In this document: piece by piece, positions 15,911 to 24,904 of the stretch
Layout: each line of letters begins with the position of its first letter
Position numbering within the stretch: position 1 is the first letter of the stretch
Assembly: GCA_945285405.1 (NCBI GenBank)
Contig: CALYQJ010000001.1
Coordinates: 62,001 to 126,000, forward strand
Length of the DNA stretch: 64,000 bases
Reading direction: 5' to 3'
Origin: an uncultured Lactobacillaceae bacterium
Lineage (GTDB): Bacteria > Bacillota > Bacilli > Lactobacillales > Lactobacillaceae
The notes under the pieces: generated by a model
What the model was told of the DNA's origin: nothing
Seen by the model: only the letters and a program-made list of their open reading frames with translations
Database searches by the model: none
Program-made: the position numbers and the translations under genes

Positions 15911-17566
15911 TTGACTAAAGAAATAATTGATTCTGAAGTTTTCAGAGATATGATCAAAATGGGAGTTCATCGACTCAATAAGAATGTAGATTTTATTAAC
16001 TCATTAAATGTTTTTCCAGTACCAGATGGCGATACTGGTACCAATATGAATTTAACTTTTCAAAGTGGTGCTAAGTTTGTTAATGAGTCTTCATCTCACA
16101 GTGTAGGGGAATTAGCAGTTACTTTTAGTAAGGGATTGTTAATGGGAGCACGTGGTAACTCAGGTGTAATTTCTTCGCAAATTTTTAGAGGATTTCAAAA
16201 AGAAATTACTACTAAAGAAACTCTTAATGCAAGTGATTTTGTTGCTGCGTTAAAACAAGGAGTCGATTCGGCTTATAAGGCAGTAATGAAACCAGTTGAA
16301 GGAACAATCTTAACTGTAGCAAAGTATGCGGCTCAATCAGGAATTAAAGCTGTTGCTGAAAATGATGATTTAGAAAATGTAATGAGTGCAGTAGTCGAAG
16401 GCGCAAAAATTGGACTTAAAAAGACACCAGATTTATTACCTGTACTAAAGGAAGTTGGAGTTGTTGATTCTGGAGGTCAAGGTTTAGTTTTTCTTTATGA
16501 AGGCTTTTTAAATGGTATTAAAGGTGAAGTTAAGGACGATGTTTATACTCCAAGCGATGAGCAGATGAATGAAATGGTGAATGCGGCTCATCATCAAAGT
16601 ATTCAAAGTCAATTAGCTACGAATGATATCGAATATGGCTATTGTACTGAAATGATGATTGATTTGAATTCTAAAAAAGCAGTCTTTGACTTAGCAGAAT
16701 TTCGTAACTATTTAAATAAATTAGGTAATTCATTATTAGCTGTTTCTGATGATGAAGTGGCAAAAGTACATATCCATACTGAACATCCAGAAAGAATTTT
16801 TAAATATGGTGCAAAATTTGGGCAATTAGAAAAAGTTAAAATTGATAATATGCGTTTGCAACATGAGACCATCATTGAAAGCGATGAAAATATTACTCAA
16901 AATAAGGATATAACTACGGAAATTATTGTTGTTGCACAGGGTAAAGGACTTATTGAACTTATGCGTAGCTTAGGTGCAACTCATATAATTACTGGGGGAC
17001 AAACAATGAACCCTAGTACTGAAGATTTTGTAAAAATTTTAAATCGTACATCTGCTAAAAATGCCATTATATTACCTAATAATGGGAATGTTTTAATGAC
17101 AGCACAAGCTGCGGCTAATGCCGTAAAATTACCAGTGGAAGTAATAAATACTAAATCTATTCAACAAGGTATTTCTGCTTTATTTTCTTTTGTAAAAAGT
17201 AATTCACTCGAAGAAAATGTCCAAAATATGAAAGAAGATATTTCAATGGTTAAGTCAGGTGAAGTTACTACAGCAGTAAGAAATACCCAAATTAATGGTT
17301 TAACTATTAAAAAGGGCGAATTTATTGGTATTGCTGACGGTCAAATAGTAACTGCAAATTTACGTAGGCCTGATGCTTTGATGCAATTAATTGAGCAAAT
17401 GGTAGATGATGATAGTGAAATTATTACCATTTTTTATGGAATTGATGCTTCTAAGCGAGAAACATTAAAAGTAGAAAATGAAATTAAAAATAAATATCCC
17501 GATCTTGAAACTGAAATTCATGAAGGTGATCAAGCAATTTACCCTTATCTAATTTCAATAGAATAA
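15911..17566 (+). CDS. fakA: DAK2-domain fatty acid kinase FakA (YloV)
   Basis: ATP-binding subunit of the fatty acid kinase, which phosphorylates FakB-bound fatty acids for phospholipid synthesis. The 551-residue protein has an N-terminal DhaL-like domain with NVFPVPDGDTGTNMNLTF (metal-ATP aspartates) and MGARGNSGVISSQIFRGF, a middle domain and a C-terminal DegV/DAK-like domain. The start is TTG 15911, with GGGGAG (15900-15905) 5 bases upstream. No fakB lies in the window. Placement upstream of recG-plsX links it to acyl-phosphate metabolism. Confidence 0.94.
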   Translation: MTKEIIDSEVFRDMIKMGVHRLNKNVDFINSLNVFPVPDGDTGTNMNLTFQSGAKFVNESSSHSVGELAVTFSKGLLMGARGNSGVISSQIFRGFQKEITTKETLNASDFVAALKQGVDSAYKAVMKPVEGTILTVAKYAAQSGIKAVAENDDLENVMSAVVEGAKIGLKKTPDLLPVLKEVGVVDSGGQGLVFLYEGFLNGIKGEVKDDVYTPSDEQMNEMVNAAHHQSIQSQLATNDIEYGYCTEMMIDLNSKKAVFDLAEFRNYLNKLGNSLLAVSDDEVAKVHIHTEHPERIFKYGAKFGQLEKVKIDNMRLQHETIIESDENITQNKDITTEIIVVAQGKGLIELMRSLGATHIITGGQTMNPSTEDFVKILNRTSAKNAIILPNNGNVLMTAQAAANAVKLPVEVINTKSIQQGISALFSFVKSNSLEENVQNMKEDISMVKSGEVTTAVRNTQINGLTIKKGEFIGIADGQIVTANLRRPDALMQLIEQMVDDDSEIITIFYGIDASKRETLKVENEIKNKYPDLETEIHEGDQAIYPYLISIE

Positions 17567-17568
17567 TT

Positions 17569-19602
17569 ATGGTTAAATTACATTTATATGAATCAGTATC
17601 AATTTTACCTGGTGTAGGAAAGAAAAAGGTCGAAGCATTAAGTGGATTAGGGATCCAAACTGTGATGGATCTTTTTTATTATTTTCCTTATCGCTATAAT
17701 GATTTTTATGAACAGAATATTTATAATTTGCAAGATAACGATAAGGCAGTTTTGCGTGGAACTGTCACTACAAGTCCAATTCTAAGTCGTTTTGGTGGAA
17801 AGCGCAGTACTTTGCGCTTTAAAATGCTTGTCCAAGACTTAACTATTAACATTGTGTTTTTTAATCAGCCCTATTTGCGTGATAAGATAGCTTTAGGTGA
17901 AGATTTAGCAGTTTATGGTAAGTGGGAACAATCCCAACTTAATTTAGTTGGTAATAAAATTATTGATCCCCAAGATACTGATCGTTTGGAACCAATATAT
18001 TCAACTTCGGCATCCATGAAACAGTGGGCTTTACGTAAATTAATTCGCATTGCTTTTGATAAATATGGTTCAGAAATTGTAGATTTGATTCCTTTAAATA
18101 TTCGTCAAAATTTACATTTATTACCGGAAGATGAAATGTTAAGGCAAATTCATTTTCCTAAAACTTTTGATGAAGTAAAAGCGGCTCGTAATACTGCTAT
18201 TTTTGAAGAATTTTTCTTATATCTTGGTCGCTTAAGATGGTTAAAGAAAGAAGATGATCAAGAAGGTATTGCTGTTCATTACAATATATTAGAGCTAAAA
18301 AAATTTATTCAAACATTGCCTTTTGAATTAACTGATTCTCAAAAAAGAGCTGTCAATGAAATTTGTTATGATATAAAAAATAAATATGCGATGAATCGAC
18401 TTTTACAAGGAGATGTTGGTTCCGGAAAAACAATAGTTGCTGCTTTAGGTATTTTTGCAACTTTTACAGCAAATTTACAAAGTGCATTAATGGTACCAAC
18501 AGAAGTTTTAGCTGCCCAGCATTATGCTAAATTAAAAAAAATATATCAAGGAACTTCGCTAAGATTAGAGCTTTTAACAAGTGGTACTCCAAAGAACAAG
18601 AGAGAACAAATTTTACAAAAATTAGTAACAGGTGAAATTGATTTAATCATTGGTACGCATGCTTTAATCCAGTCTGATGTTTTATTTAAAAATTTAGCTT
18701 TTGTTGTAATTGATGAACAACATCGATTTGGGGTTAATCAACGTCGAACATTAAGAATTAAAGGTTTAATGCCCAATATTTTATCAATGACGGCAACCCC
18801 GATCCCTCGAACTTTAGCAATTACTATCTACGGGAGCATTAAAATTTCAACAATTAAAGAAATGCCCCAAGGTAGAATTCCAATTAAAACGCTTTGGATA
18901 AAAAACGCGAACGATCCTTTAATTAATCGAGCAGTAACTTTTGAATTAGAGCATCATCATCAAGTTTATGTTGTTGCTCCTTTAGTGGCTGAATCAGAGA
19001 AAGTTGATTTAAAAAATGCGCAAGATATCTATGAACAGTATGTAAAACATTATCCTAATGTTCGGGTAGGCTTGTTAAATGGAAAAATGAAACCTGAAGA
19101 AAAGGAACAAATTCTAGAAGATTTTGCGCAGCAAAAAATACGCATCTTGGTTTCCACAACTGTAATTGAAGTTGGTGTTGATGTAAAAAATGCTACTTTA
19201 ATGATTATTTATGATGCTAATCGCTTCGGTCTCTCCCAGTTACATCAGTTAAGAGGTCGAGTAGGTCGAAATAAGTATGCATCTTATTGTATTTTAGTGG
19301 CGCATCCACATAATGAAATTGCTCAAAGACGTTTGGAGTTAATGGTTAAATCTAATGATGGTTTTTACTTATCCGAAAATGACTTGAAACTGCGTGGTGC
19401 AGGTGAAGTATTTGGAAGTAAGCAATCTGGAGATATTAATTTTAAAATTGGCGATCCATTACAAGATCAAAAAAGTTTATTTTTAGCTCGTAAAGCTGTT
19501 GATCAAGTTTTTAGTAATGATCCTGATTTAAAAGAAGCCCAACATGCGAATTTTGCTAATTTCCTTTTGCAAACTCAAAATAAAGATGAAACAATTGATT
19601 AA
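17569..19602 (+). CDS. recG: ATP-dependent DNA helicase RecG
   Basis: Branched-DNA helicase that regresses stalled forks and processes Holliday junctions. It has 677 residues, with an N-terminal wedge (OB) domain (about 60-150), Walker A GDVGSGKT (about 282-289), DEQHRFGVNQR (about 382), TATPIPRTLA and the C-terminal GRVGRN helicase motif VI. It begins 2 bp after the fakA stop without a clear ribosome site, suggesting coupling. plsX follows after a short gap. Confidence 0.97.
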   Translation: MVKLHLYESVSILPGVGKKKVEALSGLGIQTVMDLFYYFPYRYNDFYEQNIYNLQDNDKAVLRGTVTTSPILSRFGGKRSTLRFKMLVQDLTINIVFFNQPYLRDKIALGEDLAVYGKWEQSQLNLVGNKIIDPQDTDRLEPIYSTSASMKQWALRKLIRIAFDKYGSEIVDLIPLNIRQNLHLLPEDEMLRQIHFPKTFDEVKAARNTAIFEEFFLYLGRLRWLKKEDDQEGIAVHYNILELKKFIQTLPFELTDSQKRAVNEICYDIKNKYAMNRLLQGDVGSGKTIVAALGIFATFTANLQSALMVPTEVLAAQHYAKLKKIYQGTSLRLELLTSGTPKNKREQILQKLVTGEIDLIIGTHALIQSDVLFKNLAFVVIDEQHRFGVNQRRTLRIKGLMPNILSMTATPIPRTLAITIYGSIKISTIKEMPQGRIPIKTLWIKNANDPLINRAVTFELEHHHQVYVVAPLVAESEKVDLKNAQDIYEQYVKHYPNVRVGLLNGKMKPEEKEQILEDFAQQKIRILVSTTVIEVGVDVKNATLMIIYDANRFGLSQLHQLRGRVGRNKYASYCILVAHPHNEIAQRRLELMVKSNDGFYLSENDLKLRGAGEVFGSKQSGDINFKIGDPLQDQKSLFLARKAVDQVFSNDPDLKEAQHANFANFLLQTQNKDETID

Positions 19603-19634
19603 TCTAGTATTTGCAATCAATTGAAGGAGAAAAT

Positions 19635-20642
19635 ATGATAATTGCAATTGATGCTATGGGCGGCGATGAAGCCCCAAAATCGATAATTGATGGTATTGAA
19701 AGATTTTTAAAAGAGGATTCTGAAACACAAATTCGGTTGTTTGGTCCACAAACTACTTTAGAAAAATTAATTACTCCCTCATCACAGGTAACTTTGGTTA
19801 ATACAACTGAGGTAGTTAATGGCAATGATGAGCCTGTAGCGACAATTCGTCACAAAAAAGATTCTTCTTTAGTGAGAGCTGCTGCTGATGTTAAAGCAGG
19901 TAAAGCTGATGGCTTTTTATCTTGTGGTAATACTGGAGCGGTTTTAGCAGCTGGAATTTTTATAATTGGTCGAATTAAAAATGTAGAACGACCAGCACTA
20001 ATGCCCACTTTACCAACGGTTATTTCTGGTAAATATTATAATATGCTAGATGTTGGCGCTAACGCTGAAGTAAAAGTGAGTTATTTAACTCAATTTGCGC
20101 AGATGGGTAGCATTTATGCTGCTGATTTACGAGGAGTAAAAAATCCAGTTGTAAAATTATTAAATATAGGTAGTGAATCTCATAAAGGTGATTCTTTACA
20201 TCAGGATGCTTACCAAAAAATTAGTCAGATACCAGATATTAATTTTCAAGGAAATATTGAACCAAATGATTTGTTTAAAGGTGACGTTGATGTAGTAGTT
20301 ACTGATGGATTTACTGGTAATGCAGTTTTAAAAACCTTAGAAGGTACTATGAAAACAATTTTACATTTGCTTAAGAATAATTTGATTAATGGCAGTCTTA
20401 AAACTAAGTTAGGTGCTTTATTAGTAAAAGGAAGTTTAGGCAGTTTAGCTCAGCAATTTAATAATTCTCAATTCGGTGGAGCTGTTTTATTAGGGGTAAA
20501 CGCTCCAGTAATTAAAGGTCATGGAAATTCACAACCTGAAACGGTATACTATGCAATTAAACAAGTAAAAGAAATGATTAAAGGTCAAACGGTGCAAAAA
20601 TTTAAAGACCTTTATAAAAAAGGAGAGAAAAATGACAGATGA
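19635..20642 (+). CDS. plsX: Phosphate acyltransferase PlsX
   Basis: Converts acyl-ACP to acyl-phosphate for the PlsY route of phospholipid synthesis. I start it at ATG 19635, where AAGGAG (19624-19629) is 5 bases upstream and the family N terminus IAIDAMGGDEAP begins, rather than at an upstream in-frame TTG (19611). That gives 335 residues. Conserved DGFLSCGNTGAVLAA, MLDVGAN, LLNIGSES and VVTDGFTGNAVLK are present. It overlaps acpP by 11 bp, coupling acyl transfer to carrier-protein supply. Confidence 0.96.
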   Translation: MIIAIDAMGGDEAPKSIIDGIERFLKEDSETQIRLFGPQTTLEKLITPSSQVTLVNTTEVVNGNDEPVATIRHKKDSSLVRAAADVKAGKADGFLSCGNTGAVLAAGIFIIGRIKNVERPALMPTLPTVISGKYYNMLDVGANAEVKVSYLTQFAQMGSIYAADLRGVKNPVVKLLNIGSESHKGDSLHQDAYQKISQIPDINFQGNIEPNDLFKGDVDVVVTDGFTGNAVLKTLEGTMKTILHLLKNNLINGSLKTKLGALLVKGSLGSLAQQFNNSQFGGAVLLGVNAPVIKGHGNSQPETVYYAIKQVKEMIKGQTVQKFKDLYKKGEKNDR

Positions 20643-20868
20643 AGAAATTTTTAACAAAATTAAAACAGTTATCACTAAGCAATTTGAAATTGAACCAGAA
20701 AAGATAACTCCACAACTTAATTTCAAAAATGATTTGGACGCTGACTCCATTTCCTTGTTGGAATTTTCTCTGGAATTGGAAAAAGAATTTGGTAAAGAAA
20801 TATCTGATGAAGATTCAGCTAAAATTCATACGGTTCAAGATGCAATTAATTTTATAAAAGCTCAATAA
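20632..20868 (+). CDS. acpP: Acyl carrier protein
   Basis: Acidic four-helix carrier of 78 residues. The phosphopantetheine attachment serine is Ser39 in LDADSISLLEF, which has Ile where most ACPs have Leu (DSL). AGGAG precedes the ATG within the plsX 3' end. It could be the fatty-acid-synthase ACP or a second ACP serving PlsX, because no fab genes are nearby; the plsX-acpP pairing is common in lactobacilli. A terminator-like hairpin follows. Confidence 0.93.
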   Translation: MTDEEIFNKIKTVITKQFEIEPEKITPQLNFKNDLDADSISLLEFSLELEKEFGKEISDEDSAKIHTVQDAINFIKAQ

Positions 20869-20880
20869 AGTTAGCAAAAT

Positions 20881-20922
20881 GCGAAAACAAAATGAAAAAT
20901 AATTCATTTTTTGCGCCTTTTT
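20881..20922 (+). terminator. Terminator-like hairpin after acpP
   Basis: AAAATGAA (20889-20896) pairs exactly with TTCATTTT (20903-20910) and GCG/CGC extends the base imperfectly; the hairpin is followed by CCTTTTTG. It separates acpP from oppD. Its right arm coincides with the probable -35 region of the opp promoter. Confidence 0.5.
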
Positions 20923-20931
20923 GAGTATAAT
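20903..20931 (+). promoter_or_regulatory. oppD promoter
   Basis: A consensus TATAAT (20926-20931) with a weak TTCATT (20903-20908) 17 bp upstream lies 28 bases before the oppD ATG, which has the ribosome site GGAGGAG just upstream. The -10 is convincing; the -35 is weak and shared with the preceding hairpin. Confidence 0.55.
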
Positions 20932-20959
20932 TAAACCTACATAGTTTGGAGGAGAACCT

Positions 20960-21964
20960 ATGGATAAGGAAAAAGATAATGTACTTTTAGAAATAGAGCA
21001 TTTACATACTGCTTTTCGAATTAATGGAAAATTCTATAACGCTGTTGATGACTGTTCTTTGACTCTAAGAAAAAATGAAATTTATGCAATTGTTGGGGAA
21101 TCAGGATGTGGTAAATCAACTTTAGCAACTAGTATTGTAGGTTTATTAGATCCATTAAACTCAAAGGTTAAGGGATCAATTAAATATCGTGGTCAAGAAT
21201 TAGTAGGTTTAAATGCAGATGAATACGACAAAATCCGGGGAGAAGATATTGGGATGATTTTTCAAGACCCTTTATCTGCCTTAAATCCCTTGATGCGTGT
21301 TGGTGACCAAATTACTGAAGCTTTATATTATCATACTAAGGATTCTGAAGCTGAAAGAAAGAAAAAAGCATTAGAGCTATTGAAGCGTGTTGGGATTCCA
21401 GATCCTGAAGGGACATTTCGCCGTTATCCGCATGAACTTTCGGGAGGAATGCGGCAGCGAATTATTATTTCTATAGCAGTTGCTTGTAGCCCGGAAATAA
21501 TTATTGCTGATGAACCAACAACAGCATTAGATGTAACTATTCAAGCCCAAATTATTGATCTTTTAAAGGATATTCAAAAAGAAAAAGAATCTGGAATTAT
21601 TTTTATTACTCATGATTTAGGTGTTGTTGCGGAAATTGCTGATCGGGTTGGCGTAATGTATGCGGGTCAATTAGTTGAAATAGGTAGCGTATTTGATATT
21701 TTTGAAGATCCTAAACATCCGTATACGAGATCTTTATTAAACTCAATTCCTCAAGCAGGAGAATTAGGTGATCGTTTGCATGTAATTCAAGGTAATGTTC
21801 CTCCATTATCTGAAATGAAACGAAGCGGTTGTCGTTTTGCTCCCCGAATTCCGTGGATTCCGGCAAGCGCCCATGAAGAAAATCCTAGTTATCATCAAGT
21901 TGGTGATGGGCATTATGTTCTTTGTACATGCTATCAAACTTTTCATTTTCAAGAAGAAAAGTAG
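20960..21964 (+). CDS. oppD: Oligopeptide ABC transporter ATP-binding protein OppD
   Basis: One of two ATPases energising oligopeptide import. It has 334 residues with Walker [10 protein letters not shown] (46-54), LSGGMRQRI (about 160), Walker [13 protein letters not shown] and the C-terminal oligopeptide-type extension, including SGCRFAPR and a final cysteine pair near CTCYQ. GGAGGAG lies just before ATG 20960. It heads the five-gene opp cluster in D-F-B-C-A order. Confidence 0.96.
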   Translation: MDKEKDNVLLEIEHLHTAFRINGKFYNAVDDCSLTLRKNEIYAIVGESGCGKSTLATSIVGLLDPLNSKVKGSIKYRGQELVGLNADEYDKIRGEDIGMIFQDPLSALNPLMRVGDQITEALYYHTKDSEAERKKKALELLKRVGIPDPEGTFRRYPHELSGGMRQRIIISIAVACSPEIIIADEPTTALDVTIQAQIIDLLKDIQKEKESGIIFITHDLGVVAEIADRVGVMYAGQLVEIGSVFDIFEDPKHPYTRSLLNSIPQAGELGDRLHVIQGNVPPLSEMKRSGCRFAPRIPWIPASAHEENPSYHQVGDGHYVLCTCYQTFHFQEEK

Positions 21965-21973
21965 GTGACTTAA

Positions 21974-22939
21974 ATGAGTATAATTGAAGTTAAAAATTTA
22001 AAAGTTTGGTATCCCATACGCGGGGGATTTTTTAATACCATTAAAGGCTATGTTAAAGCTGTTGATGATGTTAACTTATCAATCGAGCCTGGTGAAACTT
22101 ACGGATTAATTGGTGAATCTGGATCAGGTAAGAGTACTATTGGTAAAACAATTGTAGGAATTGAACGTCCGACTTCTGGGTCAATTATTTATAAGGGTGA
22201 GGATGTAACTAAAGGTCGTAACCGTAAGAAACTAAAATATAATCGAGATGTTCAAATGATTTTTCAAGATTCTCTATCCAGTTTGAATCCCCGAAAAAGA
22301 ATTAATGATATTATTGCTGAACCAATACGTAATTTTGAAAAATTATCTAAAACTGAAGAAAACCACCGAGTAAAGGAGTTATTGGATATTGTTGGAATGC
22401 CAAAGGGTTCAATGTATAAATATCCTTTTGAATTTAGTGGTGGGCAAAGACAGCGAATTGGTATTGCTCGAGCAGTTTCAACTCATCCTAAGTTAATTGT
22501 TGCTGATGAACCGGTTTCTGCATTGGATCTTTCGGTTCAAGCACAAGTTTTAAATTATATGCAAGATATTCAAAAAGAATTTAATATTTCTTTTCTTTTA
22601 ATTTCACATGATTTGGGTGTAGTGAGACATATGTGTAAAAACTTATCAATTATGACGAGAGGACGATTTGTTGAAGTTGGAACTCGAGAAGATATTTACG
22701 ATCGGCCTCAACATATTTACACTAAACGCCTTTTAGCTGCAATTCCAGATATTAACCCCCGTAATCGACAAGAAGATACGAAAGAACGCTTACGTGTTGA
22801 AGCAGAATATGAAAATGACGAAAAGGCTTGGTATGACAAAAATCATCGAGTTTTGGATTTAAAACCAGTTTCTGGTTCAAATACGCATTATGCGGCAGTG
22901 CCTGAAAGTAATTCTATGGTTGAACAAGGAGGAAAATAA
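21974..22939 (+). CDS. oppF: Oligopeptide ABC transporter ATP-binding protein OppF
   Basis: Second ATPase of the importer, 321 residues, with Walker A GESGSGKST (47-55), FSGGQRQRIGIARA (about 154), LIVADEPVSALD and the OppF-type tail HIYTKRLLAAIPDINPR. About 50 residues beyond that tail are poorly conserved and hydrophilic. It starts 9 bp after oppD and is followed closely by the two permease genes. Confidence 0.95.
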   Translation: MSIIEVKNLKVWYPIRGGFFNTIKGYVKAVDDVNLSIEPGETYGLIGESGSGKSTIGKTIVGIERPTSGSIIYKGEDVTKGRNRKKLKYNRDVQMIFQDSLSSLNPRKRINDIIAEPIRNFEKLSKTEENHRVKELLDIVGMPKGSMYKYPFEFSGGQRQRIGIARAVSTHPKLIVADEPVSALDLSVQAQVLNYMQDIQKEFNISFLLISHDLGVVRHMCKNLSIMTRGRFVEVGTREDIYDRPQHIYTKRLLAAIPDINPRNRQEDTKERLRVEAEYENDEKAWYDKNHRVLDLKPVSGSNTHYAAVPESNSMVEQGGK

Positions 22940-22941
22940 TC

Positions 22942-23901
22942 ATGTGGAAAACAGTTTTGCGACGTATCTTGTTGATGATCCCTCAGATTATAATTTTAAG
23001 TTTATTAGTATTTTTTGTTGCTAAATTAATGCCTGGAGATCCATTTAGTGGCAAAATTAATCCCCAAACTGATCCCAAGACAATTGAAGCTTTAAAACAT
23101 CAGTTGGGACTTTACGATCCCCCCTTAGTACAGTATGGTCATTGGATTCAAAATATTTTTAAAGGTGATTTTGGTCAAAGTTATACATATAATAGACCAG
23201 TTTTAGGCTTAATTGGGGAACGTGCTGCTAATACTTTTTGGTTAGGTTTATTAACAGCTGTTTTAACTTATGCAGTTGCAATTCCTTTAGGTTTGATTGC
23301 CGGAAAGAATGAAGGAAAATGGCCAGATCGGGTTATTGCTTTCTATAATTTTGTTATTAATTCTGTACCACCTTTCGCTATTTATTTGATTTTTTTAATA
23401 CTTTTTTCATTTATTCTTAAAATTTTTCCTTCCACCGGAACTGTTTCAGCAAGTGCTCACGGTTTTGTTCAGATCTTCTTTTCACGAATTTATCATATGA
23501 TTTTACCGGCAATAGCAATGATGCTTTCGGGGACGACGGCAATTGTTCAGTATTTACGCTCAGGTATTATTGATAATACCAAAGAAGATTATGTACGAAC
23601 GGCAAGAGCAAAAGGCGTTCCTGAAAAAGTTATTTTCCGAAAACATATTCTTCGAAATGCTTTTCTTCCAATTGCTTCTTCTTTAGGAGGAACAATTACC
23701 GGACTTTTAAGTGGTGCTATCGTTGCTGAAAGTATATTTTCTTATCCAGGAATGGGACAATTATTCTTACAATCTGTTAATAGTCGCGATTATTCAGTAA
23801 TGATTACCTTAACTTTATTATTTGGAATATTGACTTTGTTGGGAAATTTATTGTCAGATATTATCATGAGTATAGTTGATCCTCGGATCAGAATTCAGTA
23901 G
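22942..23901 (+). CDS. oppB: Oligopeptide ABC transporter permease OppB
   Basis: Membrane-spanning subunit, 319 residues, with an N-terminal helix (WKTVLRRILLMIPQIIILSLLVFFVAK region), about six transmembrane segments and the cytoplasmic EAA loop DYVRTARAKGVPEKVIFRKHI that contacts the ATPases. AAGGAGG lies upstream of ATG 22942 inside the oppF 3' end. The N-terminal MPGDPF segment is typical of the DppB/OppB group. Confidence 0.95.
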   Translation: MWKTVLRRILLMIPQIIILSLLVFFVAKLMPGDPFSGKINPQTDPKTIEALKHQLGLYDPPLVQYGHWIQNIFKGDFGQSYTYNRPVLGLIGERAANTFWLGLLTAVLTYAVAIPLGLIAGKNEGKWPDRVIAFYNFVINSVPPFAIYLIFLILFSFILKIFPSTGTVSASAHGFVQIFFSRIYHMILPAIAMMLSGTTAIVQYLRSGIIDNTKEDYVRTARAKGVPEKVIFRKHILRNAFLPIASSLGGTITGLLSGAIVAESIFSYPGMGQLFLQSVNSRDYSVMITLTLLFGILTLLGNLLSDIIMSIVDPRIRIQ

Positions 23902-23909
23902 GTGTAGAA

Positions 23910-24830
23910 ATGGCAGAAGTAGAAAAAAGTAAATTAGAAAATCAAAAAAATTTAGGAAATGAAGAAGTTACCCCCTCTACTTTAAAAACAATTTATCGTG
24001 AAATTATTCATGATAAATGGGCAATGGTATCTTTATTTGTTGCTTTATTTATAATTTTATTTTCAATAATTGGGTCTTTTTTTATTAATCAAGATAAATT
24101 ACTTACAGTAGATATTTTTAATTCTTGGTTGAAACCAGGACAAGCTGGCCATATTCTAGGAACTGATAATTCAGGTTATGATATTTTAGGCTTTTTAATT
24201 GTTGGAGCTCGTAATTCAATTTTAATGGGTGTTTCTTTAGCTATTTTAATTGAAAGTATTGGCATATTTGTTGGCTTTATCAGCGCTTACTATGGAGGAA
24301 TAGTTGATTTAATTATTATGCGTATTGTCGATTTCTTTATGATTATTCCTCAAACTATGGCAGTAATTACAATTGTTTCAATTTGGAAGAACTATACTCC
24401 GGTAAATCTTGTACTTCTAATGGCAGCCATGTCTTGGATGTCTACTACTCGGTTAATGCGCTCTTTAGCTTTATCCCAGCGTGATCGAGATTATGTATTA
24501 GCCTCAAAAACTTCAGGAACCGGTAATTTTAAAATTATTTTTCGGGAGATTTTACCAAATATCTCTACTTTTATTATTACTGATTTTACTTTAACGCTTG
24601 CAAGTATGATTGGTTTTGAAGTTACTCTGAGTTATTTAGGTTTTGGTTTGCCAGATAAAGTCCCAAGTATTGGAACTTTAATTGGGTATGCCGGTGATAC
24701 TAACTATATGTTAACTTATCCATGGGGATGGTTACCTGCTTTGATTACTTTAGTAATTTTAACAGTAAGTATTAATTTCTTTGGACAAGCTTTGCGACGA
24801 GCAGCGGACGCACGACAAAGGACAGCTTAG
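23910..24830 (+). CDS. oppC: Oligopeptide ABC transporter permease OppC
   Basis: Second membrane subunit, 306 residues, with a hydrophilic N terminus of about 35 residues, a first helix near 40-60, several further helices and the EAA-type loop RDYVLASKTSGTGNFKIIFREILPN. The segment LGTDNSGYDILGFLIVGARNS is typical of the DppC/OppC group. It starts 8 bp after oppB. It is followed by a separate promoter for the binding protein. Confidence 0.95.
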   Translation: MAEVEKSKLENQKNLGNEEVTPSTLKTIYREIIHDKWAMVSLFVALFIILFSIIGSFFINQDKLLTVDIFNSWLKPGQAGHILGTDNSGYDILGFLIVGARNSILMGVSLAILIESIGIFVGFISAYYGGIVDLIIMRIVDFFMIIPQTMAVITIVSIWKNYTPVNLVLLMAAMSWMSTTRLMRSLALSQRDRDYVLASKTSGTGNFKIIFREILPNISTFIITDFTLTLASMIGFEVTLSYLGFGLPDKVPSIGTLIGYAGDTNYMLTYPWGWLPALITLVILTVSINFFGQALRRAADARQRTA

Positions 24831-24841
24831 TTTTAAAACGT

Positions 24842-24870
24842 TTGTAATTTTATTCAAAAACTGGTATAGT
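24842..24870 (+). promoter_or_regulatory. Internal promoter for oppA
   Basis: TTGTAA (24842-24847), a 17-bp spacer and TATAGT (24865-24870) lie in the 74-bp gap between oppC and oppA. A separate promoter would allow the substrate-binding lipoprotein to be made in excess over the membrane complex, which is common for binding-protein genes. Confidence 0.65.
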
Positions 24871-24904
24871 ACTTTTAAAATTTAATTTGTTGGGAGATGA
24901 ATTT

